From JBGUXS01 sp045118155 (GTDB taxonomy: Bacteria; Pseudomonadota; Alphaproteobacteria; CAAHEQ01; UBA3637): a stretch of DNA of 12,249 bases. This document shows, piece by piece, positions 1 to 6,590 of this stretch. Location: NCBI GenBank assembly GCA_045118155.1, contig JBGUXS010000029.1, positions 1 through 12,249 of the forward strand, given 5' to 3'. A program made the position numbers and the translations under genes. Under the pieces are notes generated by a model. It searched no databases. It was not told the origin of the DNA and saw nothing but the letters and a program-made list of their open reading frames with translations. The first letter of the stretch is position 1. The number at the start of each line of letters is the position of its first letter.

Positions 1-21
1 TCCATTCTTTTCCCTTTTCAT
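1..21 (-). CDS. possible 5' end of the gene controlled by the Phe attenuator (partial)
   Basis: This is only the extreme start of a reading frame leaving the window on the minus strand. Two starts are possible. ATG at 21 directly follows the terminator T-run and has no well-placed ribosome site. ATG at 5 is preceded at good spacing by AAGGG and would begin Met-Glu or Met-Asp. The second looks better by ribosome-binding criteria. Product identity cannot be read from so few codons. The Phe-rich leader upstream makes a phenylalanine-related gene, such as the alpha subunit of phenylalanyl-tRNA synthetase (pheS), the leading guess. That guess is inference. Confidence 0.3.
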
Positions 22-52
22 AAAAAAAAGACCCCCTTTTTTCTAGGAGGTC
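22..52 (-). terminator. Rho-independent terminator acting as attenuator
   Basis: Read on the minus strand, GACCTCC (52-46) pairs with GGGGGTC (36-30) as a seven-base-pair stem with one G-U wobble. The loop is nine bases, and eight consecutive T residues (29-22) follow. On the plus strand no T-run follows the stem, so it is directional. The left arm contains CCTCCT (50-45), exactly complementary to AGGAGG at 99-94 near the end of the leader ORF. The two pairings are mutually exclusive, which is the expected design of an attenuator. The terminator alone is strong; the switch is inferred. Confidence 0.8.
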
Positions 53-83
53 CGCCTTGTATATCCGCTTTCTTAGCTAATAC

Positions 84-152
84 CTAATAACGCCCTCCTT
101 GAAAGAAGTTCGTAAAAAAGTAAAAGCTAAAAAACAAATTCCTGTTTATCAT
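84..152 (-). CDS. Phe-rich leader peptide of a transcription attenuator
   Basis: This is a 22-codon ORF from ATG (152) to TAG (86-84) with seven Phe codons, at residues 7, 8, 10, 12, 13, 16 and 17 (core LFFSFYFFTNFF). Phe-rich leaders of this kind precede pheA and pheST in other proteobacteria. The antiterminator arm AGGAGG (99-94) lies just before the leader stop. A ribosome reaching the stop would mask it and let the terminator form, while a ribosome stalled at the earlier Phe codons would leave it free. AGGAG lies 13 bases upstream of the ATG, which is long. The predicted transcription start is within a base or two of the ATG, so translation may be leaderless. A plus-strand frame also crosses this region but has no ribosome site. 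Confidence 0.65.
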   Translation of the reverse strand: MINRNLFFSFYFFTNFFQGGRY

Positions 153-159
153 ATCAAAG

Positions 160-188
160 ATACTACTCCTCTTTTTTCTGGGAGTCAA
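160..188 (-). promoter_or_regulatory. sigma70-type promoter of the Phe leader
   Basis: Minus-strand -35 TTGACT (188-183) and -10 TAGTAT (165-160) are separated by 17 bases. The predicted start near 153 falls almost on the ATG of the leader ORF. The element sits in the gap after the ankyrin gene, so the attenuated gene need not depend on read-through from it. Confidence 0.6.
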
Positions 189-201
189 GTATTATTTTTA
201 C

Positions 202-224
202 TTTTTATAAGACCCCTATAAAAA
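202..224. repeat. AT-only inverted repeat after the ankyrin gene stop
   Basis: TTTTTATA (202-209) and TATAAAAA (217-224) form a perfect eight-base-pair stem around a seven-base loop, a few bases beyond the ankyrin stop codon. It has no GC pairs and no clear T-run on either strand, so it is at best a weak terminator or processing hairpin. Confidence 0.3.
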
Positions 225-228
225 ACAA

Positions 229-1143
229 TCAATAACTTGTGTTCTTTCTTTTGATTTTTTTCACAGCTTGATTCAATTCCGTATAAACATTTTTGGGCAA
301 CTTATAATTTCTTTTAGCATAATCTAAAGCATTTTTCCCTTCAGAATCTTCATAAAAAAGATCTGGATTAAACTTTAAAAGTTCCAAGGCATACGCTTCT
401 TTTCCCGGCATAGACAACGCATACATAAGGGCCGTTTTTCCATGAGCATCTGCTTGATTAATCTGTGCCCCTTGTTTCATCAACAAATCAACCATTTTAG
501 GGTTTTCCCCTTTTAGAACCGTCCAAATTAAAGCTGTTCGGCCCCCACGATCTGTTGCATTGACTTCCGCCCCCGCTTCTAGTAAAGATTTTGCGATTTC
601 CAATGTACGTCGTAAAACGGCGTAATGTAAAGCATTCATCCCTTGATCTGTTTTTTGCCCGACATCCGCCCCTTGGGTCAATAAGAATTGAGCGACTTCA
701 ACATGTGGATTATTTTTAGCCGCTAACATCAAGGCCGACAATCCATTTCTCGCCTGTGTATTTACAGGAAACCCTTCTTGGACAAGGGCCTTAACAACCC
801 CCACCACATTCCGGGAAGACGCTAACATCAAAGGGGTATAACCCTTTTTATTGACAACTTTTTTATGGCGTGTTTTTCTGGCCACTGCTCGGGCGACGGT
901 CGGATTGATATTATACTGACTCACCTTAAAAATGGGGGTACTTCCTGTGTTATCTTTTGTTGTGGCACTCAACCCCTGTTTAAACAGGCCCATCACTTCC
1001 TGCAATCCCCCCGTTTTTAAAACCGGTAAGGAACGTTGATAAAAGACACTATCTTGATGTTCTTTATAAGCAATTACCCCTGCGATTAAGGCACTTGCGA
1101 TTCCTAACGCGCCTAATTTTCTAAAGTATTTTTTTAAAAACAT
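229..1143 (-). CDS. membrane-anchored or exported ankyrin-repeat protein
   Basis: This is a 304-residue protein. The first ~12 residues are basic, followed by a hydrophobic segment (about 11-26), which is either a signal peptide possibly cut after VIA or a single membrane anchor. Ankyrin repeats follow. One is degenerate (about 65-98). Clear ones begin near 99 (GYTPLMLA), 132 (GLSALMLAA), 166 (GMNALHYAV), 200 (GGRTALIW), 234 (GKTALMYAL) and 268 (GKNALDYA). Each carries the TPLxxA-like helix start and a GA-type turn (QGADV, AGAEVN, QGAQIN). The tail is lysine-rich. Ankyrin repeats mediate protein-protein binding; the partner is unknown. With an N-terminal export segment it would act at or outside the inner membrane. 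AGGGGG lies about six bases before the ATG, supporting this start. It is divergently transcribed from mraY. A host-directed effector role is possible but unproven. Confidence 0.85.
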   Translation of the reverse strand: MFLKKYFRKLGALGIASALIAGVIAYKEHQDSVFYQRSLPVLKTGGLQEVMGLFKQGLSATTKDNTGSTPIFKVSQYNINPTVARAVARKTRHKKVVNKKGYTPLMLASSRNVVGVVKALVQEGFPVNTQARNGLSALMLAAKNNPHVEVAQFLLTQGADVGQKTDQGMNALHYAVLRRTLEIAKSLLEAGAEVNATDRGGRTALIWTVLKGENPKMVDLLMKQGAQINQADAHGKTALMYALSMPGKEAYALELLKFNPDLFYEDSEGKNALDYAKRNYKLPKNVYTELNQAVKKIKRKNTSY

Positions 1144-1161
1144 GGTACGCCCCCTAACAGC

Positions 1162-1190
1162 ATCTTAAAAAAACTTTCAATAAAATGCAA
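1162..1190 (-). promoter_or_regulatory. candidate promoter of the ankyrin gene
   Basis: Minus-strand TTGCAT (1190-1185) and TAAGAT (1167-1162) are separated by 17 bases, about 20 bases upstream of the ATG. Both hexamers are only partial matches to consensus, so this is tentative. Confidence 0.4.
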
Positions 1191-1207
1191 GTTTTTTATT
1201 TTTTTAT

Positions 1208-1236
1208 TAGACAAAGAAAATAAGTTCCTTTAGTAT
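1208..1236 (+). promoter_or_regulatory. promoter of mraY-ftsW-murG
   Basis: TAGACA (1208-1213) and TAGTAT (1231-1236) have a 17-base spacer. The predicted start near 1243 leaves a leader of about 14 bases containing a GGAAGAAAGGG ribosome site. This shows the cell-wall unit starts at mraY here, rather than being read from upstream dcw genes as is usual. Confidence 0.6.
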
Positions 1237-1256
1237 GAAGGAAGAAAGGGTTTATC

Positions 1257-2321
1257 ATGATTTATTTTTTATCCTCATTTGTGAATATTTTTAGGTACAT
1301 TACCTTCCGAACAGGGGGGGCTTTTTTAACGGCATTTTTGATTTGGTTAATTTTTGGGGGACCTTTTATTGCTTGGCTTCATAAGAAGCAATCTTTGGGG
1401 CAACCTATCCGAGATTATGGACCAGAATCGCATCAGAAAAAACGGGGAACCCCAACCATGGGGGGGCTTTTAATTTTAGGGGCAATTACTTTTTCCACTT
1501 TACTTTGGGGAAACCTTGCCAACCCCTACGTTTGGATTTTATTGGGGGGCACCCTTGCGTTTGGATTAATTGGGCTTGCCGACGATTACCTAAAACTTGT
1601 CATGGAAAGTTATGGTGGCATCAAAAGTTGGCATAAATTAGGCCTTCAATTTTTAGTCGCCGGCATTGCCTGTGCCTTAATGATTTATGTGGATCAAGGG
1701 CATATGAGTACCACGCTCACCTTTCCCTTTTTCAAAAATCTTTCTTTGGATTTAGGATATTTTTATTTGCCTTTTGCCTTAATTGTGATTGTGGGGGCTT
1801 CAAATGCGGTTAACCTAACAGACGGATTAGATGGTTTGGTTAGTTTTCCCCTTGTCATGGTGACCTTTGTTTTTTTAGTGATTGCTTACCTTGTGGGGCG
1901 TCCCGATTATGCGACTTACTTACAGGTTTATCATGTCGCGGGGGGGGCCGAACTCACGGTCGTTTGTGGGGCCATAATTGGGGCCGTTTTAGGGTTCCTA
2001 TGGTATAATGCCTATCCCGCCAAAGTTTTTATGGGGGATACAGGATCTTTGGCGCTAGGTGGGGCTTTAGGGCTTTTGGCTGTGGCCTTAAAACACGAAA
2101 TTGTGTTAGCCATCGCTGGGGGCATTTTTGTGGTTGAAGCATTATCTGTGATGGCTCAAGTCCTAGGGTGGCGTTTTCTAAATCGCCCCATTTTCTTAAT
2201 GGCCCCCCTTCATCACCATTTTGAAAAAAAGGGCTATAAAGAAACCACCGTTGTTGTTCGGTTTTGGATTGTATCTATTTTACTGGCTATTCTAGCCCTT
2301 TCAACCTTAAAGATAAGATGA
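1257..2321 (+). CDS. mraY: phospho-N-acetylmuramoyl-pentapeptide transferase
   Basis: This integral membrane enzyme transfers phospho-MurNAc-pentapeptide from UDP to undecaprenyl phosphate, giving lipid I. The length (354 residues) is normal for the family. Visible signatures are RGTPTMGG (63-70), the LADD pair D109/D110 that binds Mg2+, NLTDGLDGL (186-194), FMGDTGS (258-264) with D261, and the HHH motif (319-321) in APLHHHFEKKG. Multiple hydrophobic segments match the usual ten-helix topology. It is the first gene of a coupled unit; its stop overlaps the ftsW start as ATGA. In most alphaproteobacteria murD sits between mraY and ftsW, and here it is absent. Three glycine codon pairs create G-runs of seven or eight bases inside the gene, but the frame is intact. 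Confidence 0.97.
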   Translation: MIYFLSSFVNIFRYITFRTGGAFLTAFLIWLIFGGPFIAWLHKKQSLGQPIRDYGPESHQKKRGTPTMGGLLILGAITFSTLLWGNLANPYVWILLGGTLAFGLIGLADDYLKLVMESYGGIKSWHKLGLQFLVAGIACALMIYVDQGHMSTTLTFPFFKNLSLDLGYFYLPFALIVIVGASNAVNLTDGLDGLVSFPLVMVTFVFLVIAYLVGRPDYATYLQVYHVAGGAELTVVCGAIIGAVLGFLWYNAYPAKVFMGDTGSLALGGALGLLAVALKHEIVLAIAGGIFVVEALSVMAQVLGWRFLNRPIFLMAPLHHHFEKKGYKETTVVVRFWIVSILLAILALSTLKIR

Positions 2322-3439
2322 CGTGGATTTCAAAATATCGCTATTTGCTTGTGAATCGTTACCGCAGTTTGGATAAAGGAATTTTATCATCTGCCATTTT
2401 GTTGATGTTATTCGGAATTGTCCTAACATTCGCGGCAAGCCCTGGCAGTGCCGAACGGGCCAATATCGTGGATTCCTATCATTTTGTTAAGCGGCAACTG
2501 TTATTTTTAGGCCCCACATTTTTCCTAATGTTAGGGGTCGCCTTTTTCCCCTTAAGAACCTTACGACTGACGGCTTTATTTATCTTATTGTTGGCATTGA
2601 TTTGTATGGGGTTAGTCTTTATCATTGGAACACCGATTAAAGGGTCCTATCGTTGGATCAATATTGGTTTCACTTTACAACCTTCAGAACTCATGAAACC
2701 TTGTTTTGCCGTTATTGCCGCTTGGTTTATGGCCAAAGGCCGTCTTCAAAATCATTCTTGGGGATATCGGAATGCTTTTGCCTTATTTGCCCTTGTTTCT
2801 ATTTTATTATTTTTTCAACCTGATATCGGGATGTTGTTAACCACAGGGGCTATTTTTGGCGGGGAATTATTTTTATCGGGATTATCTTATTGGATCATTG
2901 GAATATTACTCGGGGGCTTTGCGTTAGCGGGTGTCGGGATCTACTTAACCGTTCCCCATGTGCATTTACGCATAGATCGTTTCTTAGGGGCGGATTCCGA
3001 AGTTTCTTATCAAGTAGAAAAATCGCTTCAAGCTTTAAGTGGTGCTAGGTGGTTTGGGAAAGGTCCCGGGGAAGGTGTTGTTAAATTTCAATTACCTGAC
3101 GCCCATACGGATTTTATTTTAGCTGTATCCGCAGAAGAATTTGGGTTCGTCATTACGGCCGTTCTGATTGGAACTTTTATGTTTATCATGTTGCGTGGTC
3201 TTTACTTAGTGTATAAAGAAAATAATTTATTCGCTCAGATTGCGGTGGGGGGGCTGCTCATTCAAATAGTCTTTCAAGCCATTGTGAACATGGGGGCGAC
3301 GGTCAATGTTCTCCCCACCAAAGGGATGACCTTGCCTTTTATTTCCTATGGGGGATCTTCCCTTATATCCATGGGATTAGTTTTTGGATTTATTTTAGCA
3401 TTAACACGCCGACACACAACCGGAAGGGGGCTTGAATGA
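2318..3439 (+). CDS. ftsW: SEDS-family septal peptidoglycan glycosyltransferase FtsW
   Basis: This is a multi-pass membrane protein that polymerises lipid II during division, working with its class B penicillin-binding protein partner. I chose the ATG at 2318, which overlaps the mraY stop as ATGA and gives 373 residues. The longer frame from 2264 would overlap mraY by 58 bases and add a non-family N-terminus. Signatures include GTPIKGSYRWI (104-114), QPSE (121-124), QPDIGM (167-172), and the large periplasmic loop ending AHTDFILAV with the proposed catalytic D265, followed by AEEFG. Near the C-terminus are NMGATVNVLPTKG (324-336) and LPFISYGGSS (339-348). FtsW is favoured over RodA because of the mraY and murG neighbours. 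The murG start overlaps its stop. Confidence 0.95.
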   Translation: MTWISKYRYLLVNRYRSLDKGILSSAILLMLFGIVLTFAASPGSAERANIVDSYHFVKRQLLFLGPTFFLMLGVAFFPLRTLRLTALFILLLALICMGLVFIIGTPIKGSYRWINIGFTLQPSELMKPCFAVIAAWFMAKGRLQNHSWGYRNAFALFALVSILLFFQPDIGMLLTTGAIFGGELFLSGLSYWIIGILLGGFALAGVGIYLTVPHVHLRIDRFLGADSEVSYQVEKSLQALSGARWFGKGPGEGVVKFQLPDAHTDFILAVSAEEFGFVITAVLIGTFMFIMLRGLYLVYKENNLFAQIAVGGLLIQIVFQAIVNMGATVNVLPTKGMTLPFISYGGSSLISMGLVFGFILALTRRHTTGRGLE

Positions 3440-4533
3440 AAAAAACGCGCATTGTTTTAACCACAGGTGGCAGTGGGGGCCATATTTTCCCCGCCCAAGC
3501 CACCGCCGAAGCTCTCCTTGCAAAAGATATGGAGGTTATTTTTATCACGGATAAACGCGGGAAAGCTTTCCAAGGATTGGATAAAGTTAAAACCTATCGG
3601 TTAAGTGCCGAAAGCGTCACAGGGCGAACATTTTTAGGCAAAATACGGGCCGCTTTTTTATTATTATATGGGGCAATCCAAGCCCTTTTATTGCTAAAAA
3701 AATTGAAACCAGATATGGTTATTGGTTTTGGCAGTTATGCATCTGTCCCCGTTGGGATAGCGGCTCAGATGTTAAAAATTCCGGTGGTACTTCATGAACA
3801 AAATGCCGTTTTAGGACGGGCCAATCGTATCCTAGCAAAGGGGGCCAGTCTTATCCTAACAAGCTTTAAAAAAACGTATCTTATTCCACAATCTATTCCA
3901 ACCTTTTGGACGGGCTTGCCTGTCAGACCCGCTATTTTAAAAGTAGCCAACACCCCCTATCCTCCTGAAAAGGACTATCACCTTCTCATTTTTGGGGGCA
4001 GTCAAGGGGCGGCTTTTTTTGCCAAAGGGGTGGCCCAAGCCATTTTAGCTTTACCAAAAGAGATTCAGAAAAAATTACATCTTGTTCAACAGGTCAGGCC
4101 CGAAAATTTAGAACAACTAAAATCCCTTTATGCCAAAGCCCCTTTTGCCTCTGTGACGTTAAAATCTTTTTTTGATGACATGCCCCAACAACTGATCAAC
4201 AGCCATCTTGTTATTGGGCGGGCTGGGGCTTCTACAATTTCAGAAACTTTAACCGTGGGGCGCCCCGTCATTTTGATTCCCTTGCCGACGGCCGCTGACA
4301 ATCATCAAAAAATGAATGCCTTACAAATGGAAGATTCTCATGGATGGCTTGTGGAAGAACCTTCTTTTTCCATTTCTAAATTTTCTAAATTTCTGGCTGA
4401 GGTTTTATTGGATACCCAAACGCGCCGGGAAAAAGTAAAACGGGCCCTAAAAGAACAAACCTTAACAGCGAACCAAACCATTGCCAAGGTCATCACGGAT
4501 ATGTTAGATGGTCTAAAAAAGAAAAAGCATTGA
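3436..4533 (+). CDS. murG: UDP-GlcNAc:lipid I N-acetylglucosaminyltransferase
   Basis: This peripheral inner-membrane GT-B enzyme adds GlcNAc from UDP-GlcNAc to lipid I, producing lipid II. At 365 residues it is typical. The N-terminal domain shows the glycine-rich loop GGSGGHIFPA (11-20) with the conserved His16, then GFGSYASVP (97-105) and LHEQNAVLGRANR (119-131). The C-terminal donor-binding domain has FGGSQGA (186-192), GRAGASTISE (261-270), and PLPTAADNHQ (282-291). The start overlaps the ftsW stop as ATGA. In standard dcw clusters murC and murB follow; here murG ends the unit and the next promoter's -35 box overlaps its stop codon. No terminator is visible, so read-through into the next operon is possible. 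Confidence 0.97.
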   Translation: MKKTRIVLTTGGSGGHIFPAQATAEALLAKDMEVIFITDKRGKAFQGLDKVKTYRLSAESVTGRTFLGKIRAAFLLLYGAIQALLLLKKLKPDMVIGFGSYASVPVGIAAQMLKIPVVLHEQNAVLGRANRILAKGASLILTSFKKTYLIPQSIPTFWTGLPVRPAILKVANTPYPPEKDYHLLIFGGSQGAAFFAKGVAQAILALPKEIQKKLHLVQQVRPENLEQLKSLYAKAPFASVTLKSFFDDMPQQLINSHLVIGRAGASTISETLTVGRPVILIPLPTAADNHQKMNALQMEDSHGWLVEEPSFSISKFSKFLAEVLLDTQTRREKVKRALKEQTLTANQTIAKVITDMLDGLKKKKH

Positions 4534-4557
4534 CTTGCCCTAAAAAGCGTTTAGAAT
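4530..4557 (+). promoter_or_regulatory. strong sigma70-type promoter of the sucC-like/sucD-like/chpT-like operon
   Basis: TTGACT (4530-4535) and TAGAAT (4552-4557) each match consensus at five of six positions with a 16-base spacer. The -35 box overlaps the murG stop. The predicted start is near 4564, followed by an AGGGG ribosome site before the ATG at 4579. Confidence 0.65.
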
Positions 4558-4578
4558 AGGCATTAAAAGGGGTGTCTG

Positions 4579-5715
4579 ATGCAGATTTACGAGTATCAAT
4601 TAAAAAAGTTGTTAAATGATTTTGGAATCCCCGTTCTACATGGGGCAGTGGCTTATACGCCCAAAGAAGCCCTTGATGTTGCCAAATCTATTAAAGCCAA
4701 AGCCTGGGTTGTTAAGGCCCAAATTCATGATGATTTAACCCGTCAAAATGAAGGGAATCAAGTCATGACTTTTCAGTACACGCAACAAATCGCTGAAATT
4801 CCAGACATTGCCCAAAACATGTTAGGGAAAATGATTCATATCGGCCCCCATACTTACGAAATCAAAAAAGTTTACATTGAAGAACAAGTCAAAATCAAAA
4901 CACGTTATGCCCTATCTTTCAGAATAGATTATTCTAAAGGGGGGATTGTGTTAGACACCCTGTACAATGGGCGTTCAAAAGAAATAGAAGTTCCCTTGGA
5001 GGGGTTAAGTTCTTTTGCATGTCATCGTTTGGCGCACACCCTAGATATCCCTGGGGAATTAACATCCGGCTTCTGTCATATCATACGCCGTGTTTTTGAT
5101 TTTTTTAGAACCTATGAATTGATTGGGATAGAACTGAATCCCTTAATTATAACAAGTCAAAATACATTTTATGTTCTAGAAAGCCGATGTGTTTTTGATC
5201 CAGATGCTCTTTATCGGCATCCAGAAATTACAAAACTTTACGAATTGGATGAACGCGTACAACAACGGGTACTGGCCCTTAAAAATAAGTTCCGATACTT
5301 AAAATTAAAAGGGAATATTGCCTGTATCGTGAACGGTTCTGGTCTTAGTCTTGCCACTTTGGATTTAATGCAAACCCATAAAGGGTCTGTCGGATGTTTA
5401 TTAGATGTTGGCCCCAATCCCACCCAGGAAGTTATCACCAAGGCCTTTAAAATGATTTTATCCGAACCAGATATTGATGGGGTTTTCGTCAATCTGTTCG
5501 GGGGAACAACCCGATGTGATGTCATTGCAAAGGGGCTGATTGCGGCTTCCGATGAAATTGCTTTACGTCTGCCCCTTGTTGTTCGTATGGAAGGCACCAA
5601 CGCCTCAATTGGGGAACGACTTCTTACCAACGCCAGATTACCATTTCAAATTGTATCTTCCATGGCGGATGGAGTCAAAAAAATAACCCATCTTGTCCGA
5701 CTGGGGGGCCTATGA
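4579..5715 (+). CDS. divergent SucC-like (succinyl-CoA synthetase beta family) protein with altered ATP-grasp loop
   Basis: This 378-residue protein is clearly related to the beta subunit of succinyl-CoA synthetase (usually about 386-400 residues). Family segments kept are MQIYEYQLKKLL at the start, WVVKAQIH (43-50) with K46, IELNPLI (184-190), DPDALYRHPE (207-216), VNGSGLSLATLD (251-262), and NLFGGTTRCD (305-314). Compared with the remembered E. coli sequence, the nucleotide-binding loop that normally reads HAGGRGK is HDDLTRQ (50-56), so the glycines and Arg are gone. The Mg2+-ligand Asp of LDGK is Glu201 (LESR), with N187 kept at the same 14-residue spacing. The FLDVGGGA element reads LLDVGPNP. 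The frame is intact, the promoter strong, and the stop overlaps the next start, so it looks selected rather than decaying. Normal synthetase activity is doubtful. A canonical sucC is expected elsewhere in the genome. Confidence 0.85.
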   Translation: MQIYEYQLKKLLNDFGIPVLHGAVAYTPKEALDVAKSIKAKAWVVKAQIHDDLTRQNEGNQVMTFQYTQQIAEIPDIAQNMLGKMIHIGPHTYEIKKVYIEEQVKIKTRYALSFRIDYSKGGIVLDTLYNGRSKEIEVPLEGLSSFACHRLAHTLDIPGELTSGFCHIIRRVFDFFRTYELIGIELNPLIITSQNTFYVLESRCVFDPDALYRHPEITKLYELDERVQQRVLALKNKFRYLKLKGNIACIVNGSGLSLATLDLMQTHKGSVGCLLDVGPNPTQEVITKAFKMILSEPDIDGVFVNLFGGTTRCDVIAKGLIAASDEIALRLPLVVRMEGTNASIGERLLTNARLPFQIVSSMADGVKKITHLVRLGGL

Positions 5716-6590
5716 TTCCTATCGTCAATACACGTTCAAAGATTTTAGTCCAAGGGATAACAACACGTCTAGGGGCGGCTTTTACGGAATTAGCGTTGGC
5801 CTATGGGACACGTATCACGGCAGGTATTAGCCGTGAAAAAGGTTTGCAAGAATTTTTATCCATTCCTCTTTATAAAACGGTTAAAGAAGCGGCGGCCAAA
5901 ACAGGGGCAGATGTCAGTATCATTTTTGCGACTGTCGGCCGAGCGCCTGAAGAAACCCTAGCAGCGATCAAAGAAAAAATTCCCTTAATTATTTGTACAA
6001 CCGAACACATCCCCTTACAGGATGTCTTGATGTTAAAAGAAGCGGCCCACAAAGCTGGGGTTAAGTTATTAGGACCGTCATCTGCGGGACTTGTCATTCC
6101 CCCCTTACACCTTGTTTTAGGAACTATTCCGGCCCATTTATTTCCCGAAGGACACATCGGGATTATTGCCCGCTCTAGCTCGCTAACCTACGAGGTTATC
6201 CAACAACTTAAAATCATTGAAGAAGGGGTTTCCCAGTGTATCATGTTAGGTTCTTTACCTATTTTAGGGGCAGATTTTGTCCCCGCGGTTAAGACATTAC
6301 TGGCTGACAAACGGACCGAACGCATCTTACTTATTGGGGACATCAGTGGCTCTTTTGAACAAGCCTTTGCTAAGTTTTATGCGAAACATCGGAAAAAGAA
6401 GCCTATTTTTGCCTATATTCCAGGACGTTTTCTTCCCCCCCCGGGACGAACCCCTTTACTGGGATCTGCCCCCTATGATCCACCCAAAATTGCTCAAGAA
6501 AAAATAAAAGCCCTTAAAAATGCGGGGGTTCATGTCATCACATCCCTATCAGACATTGCTCTAAAATTGATAGAAAAGGAGGTTCCATGA
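5712..6590 (+). CDS. divergent SucD-like (succinyl-CoA synthetase alpha family) protein lacking the catalytic histidine
   Basis: This 292-residue protein has the length of SucD (about 289). It has a CoA-binding Rossmann-like N-terminal half (ILVQGITTRLG, LALAYGTRITAGI) and a ligase-like C-terminal half. Family positions remain in recognisable but changed form: GPSSAGLV for GPNCPGVI, IARSSSLTYE for VSRSGTLTYE, and LIGDISGS for MIGEIGGS, where Glu208 of E. coli becomes Asp210. The stretch 230-273 aligns without gaps to the E. coli segment around the phosphohistidine RMGHAGAII. Here the His position is Leu249, within TPLLGSAP. Without that His the normal phosphoryl relay cannot run. Flanking alignment on both sides rules out a simple frameshift despite an eight-C run at 6435-6442. 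It overlaps the SucC-like stop (ATGA) and is coupled to the ChpT-like gene. Confidence 0.85.
   Translation: MIPIVNTRSKILVQGITTRLGAAFTELALAYGTRITAGISREKGLQEFLSIPLYKTVKEAAAKTGADVSIIFATVGRAPEETLAAIKEKIPLIICTTEHIPLQDVLMLKEAAHKAGVKLLGPSSAGLVIPPLHLVLGTIPAHLFPEGHIGIIARSSSLTYEVIQQLKIIEEGVSQCIMLGSLPILGADFVPAVKTLLADKRTERILLIGDISGSFEQAFAKFYAKHRKKKPIFAYIPGRFLPPPGRTPLLGSAPYDPPKIAQEKIKALKNAGVHVITSLSDIALKLIEKEVP

Noticed and set aside
81..219. Plus-strand open stretch reading KEVRKKVKAKKQIPVYHIKD and onward
   Set aside because: It has no ATG and no ribosome site, and lies antisense to the promoter-leader-terminator element, which explains the region better. A decayed gene end cannot be fully excluded.
2264..2317. 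Upstream extension of ftsW by 18 codons
   Set aside because: It would overlap mraY by 58 bases and has no family similarity; the ATGA overlap at 2318 fits the pattern of all the neighbouring genes.
5238..5630. 130-codon minus-strand frame inside the sucC-like gene
   Set aside because: It is a shadow of a well-supported coding gene, with no ribosome site or family resemblance.
6435..6442. Frameshift at the eight-C run as the cause of the missing SucD histidine
   Set aside because: The family alignment continues without gaps on both sides of the run, and neither alternative frame contains a GHAG-like motif.
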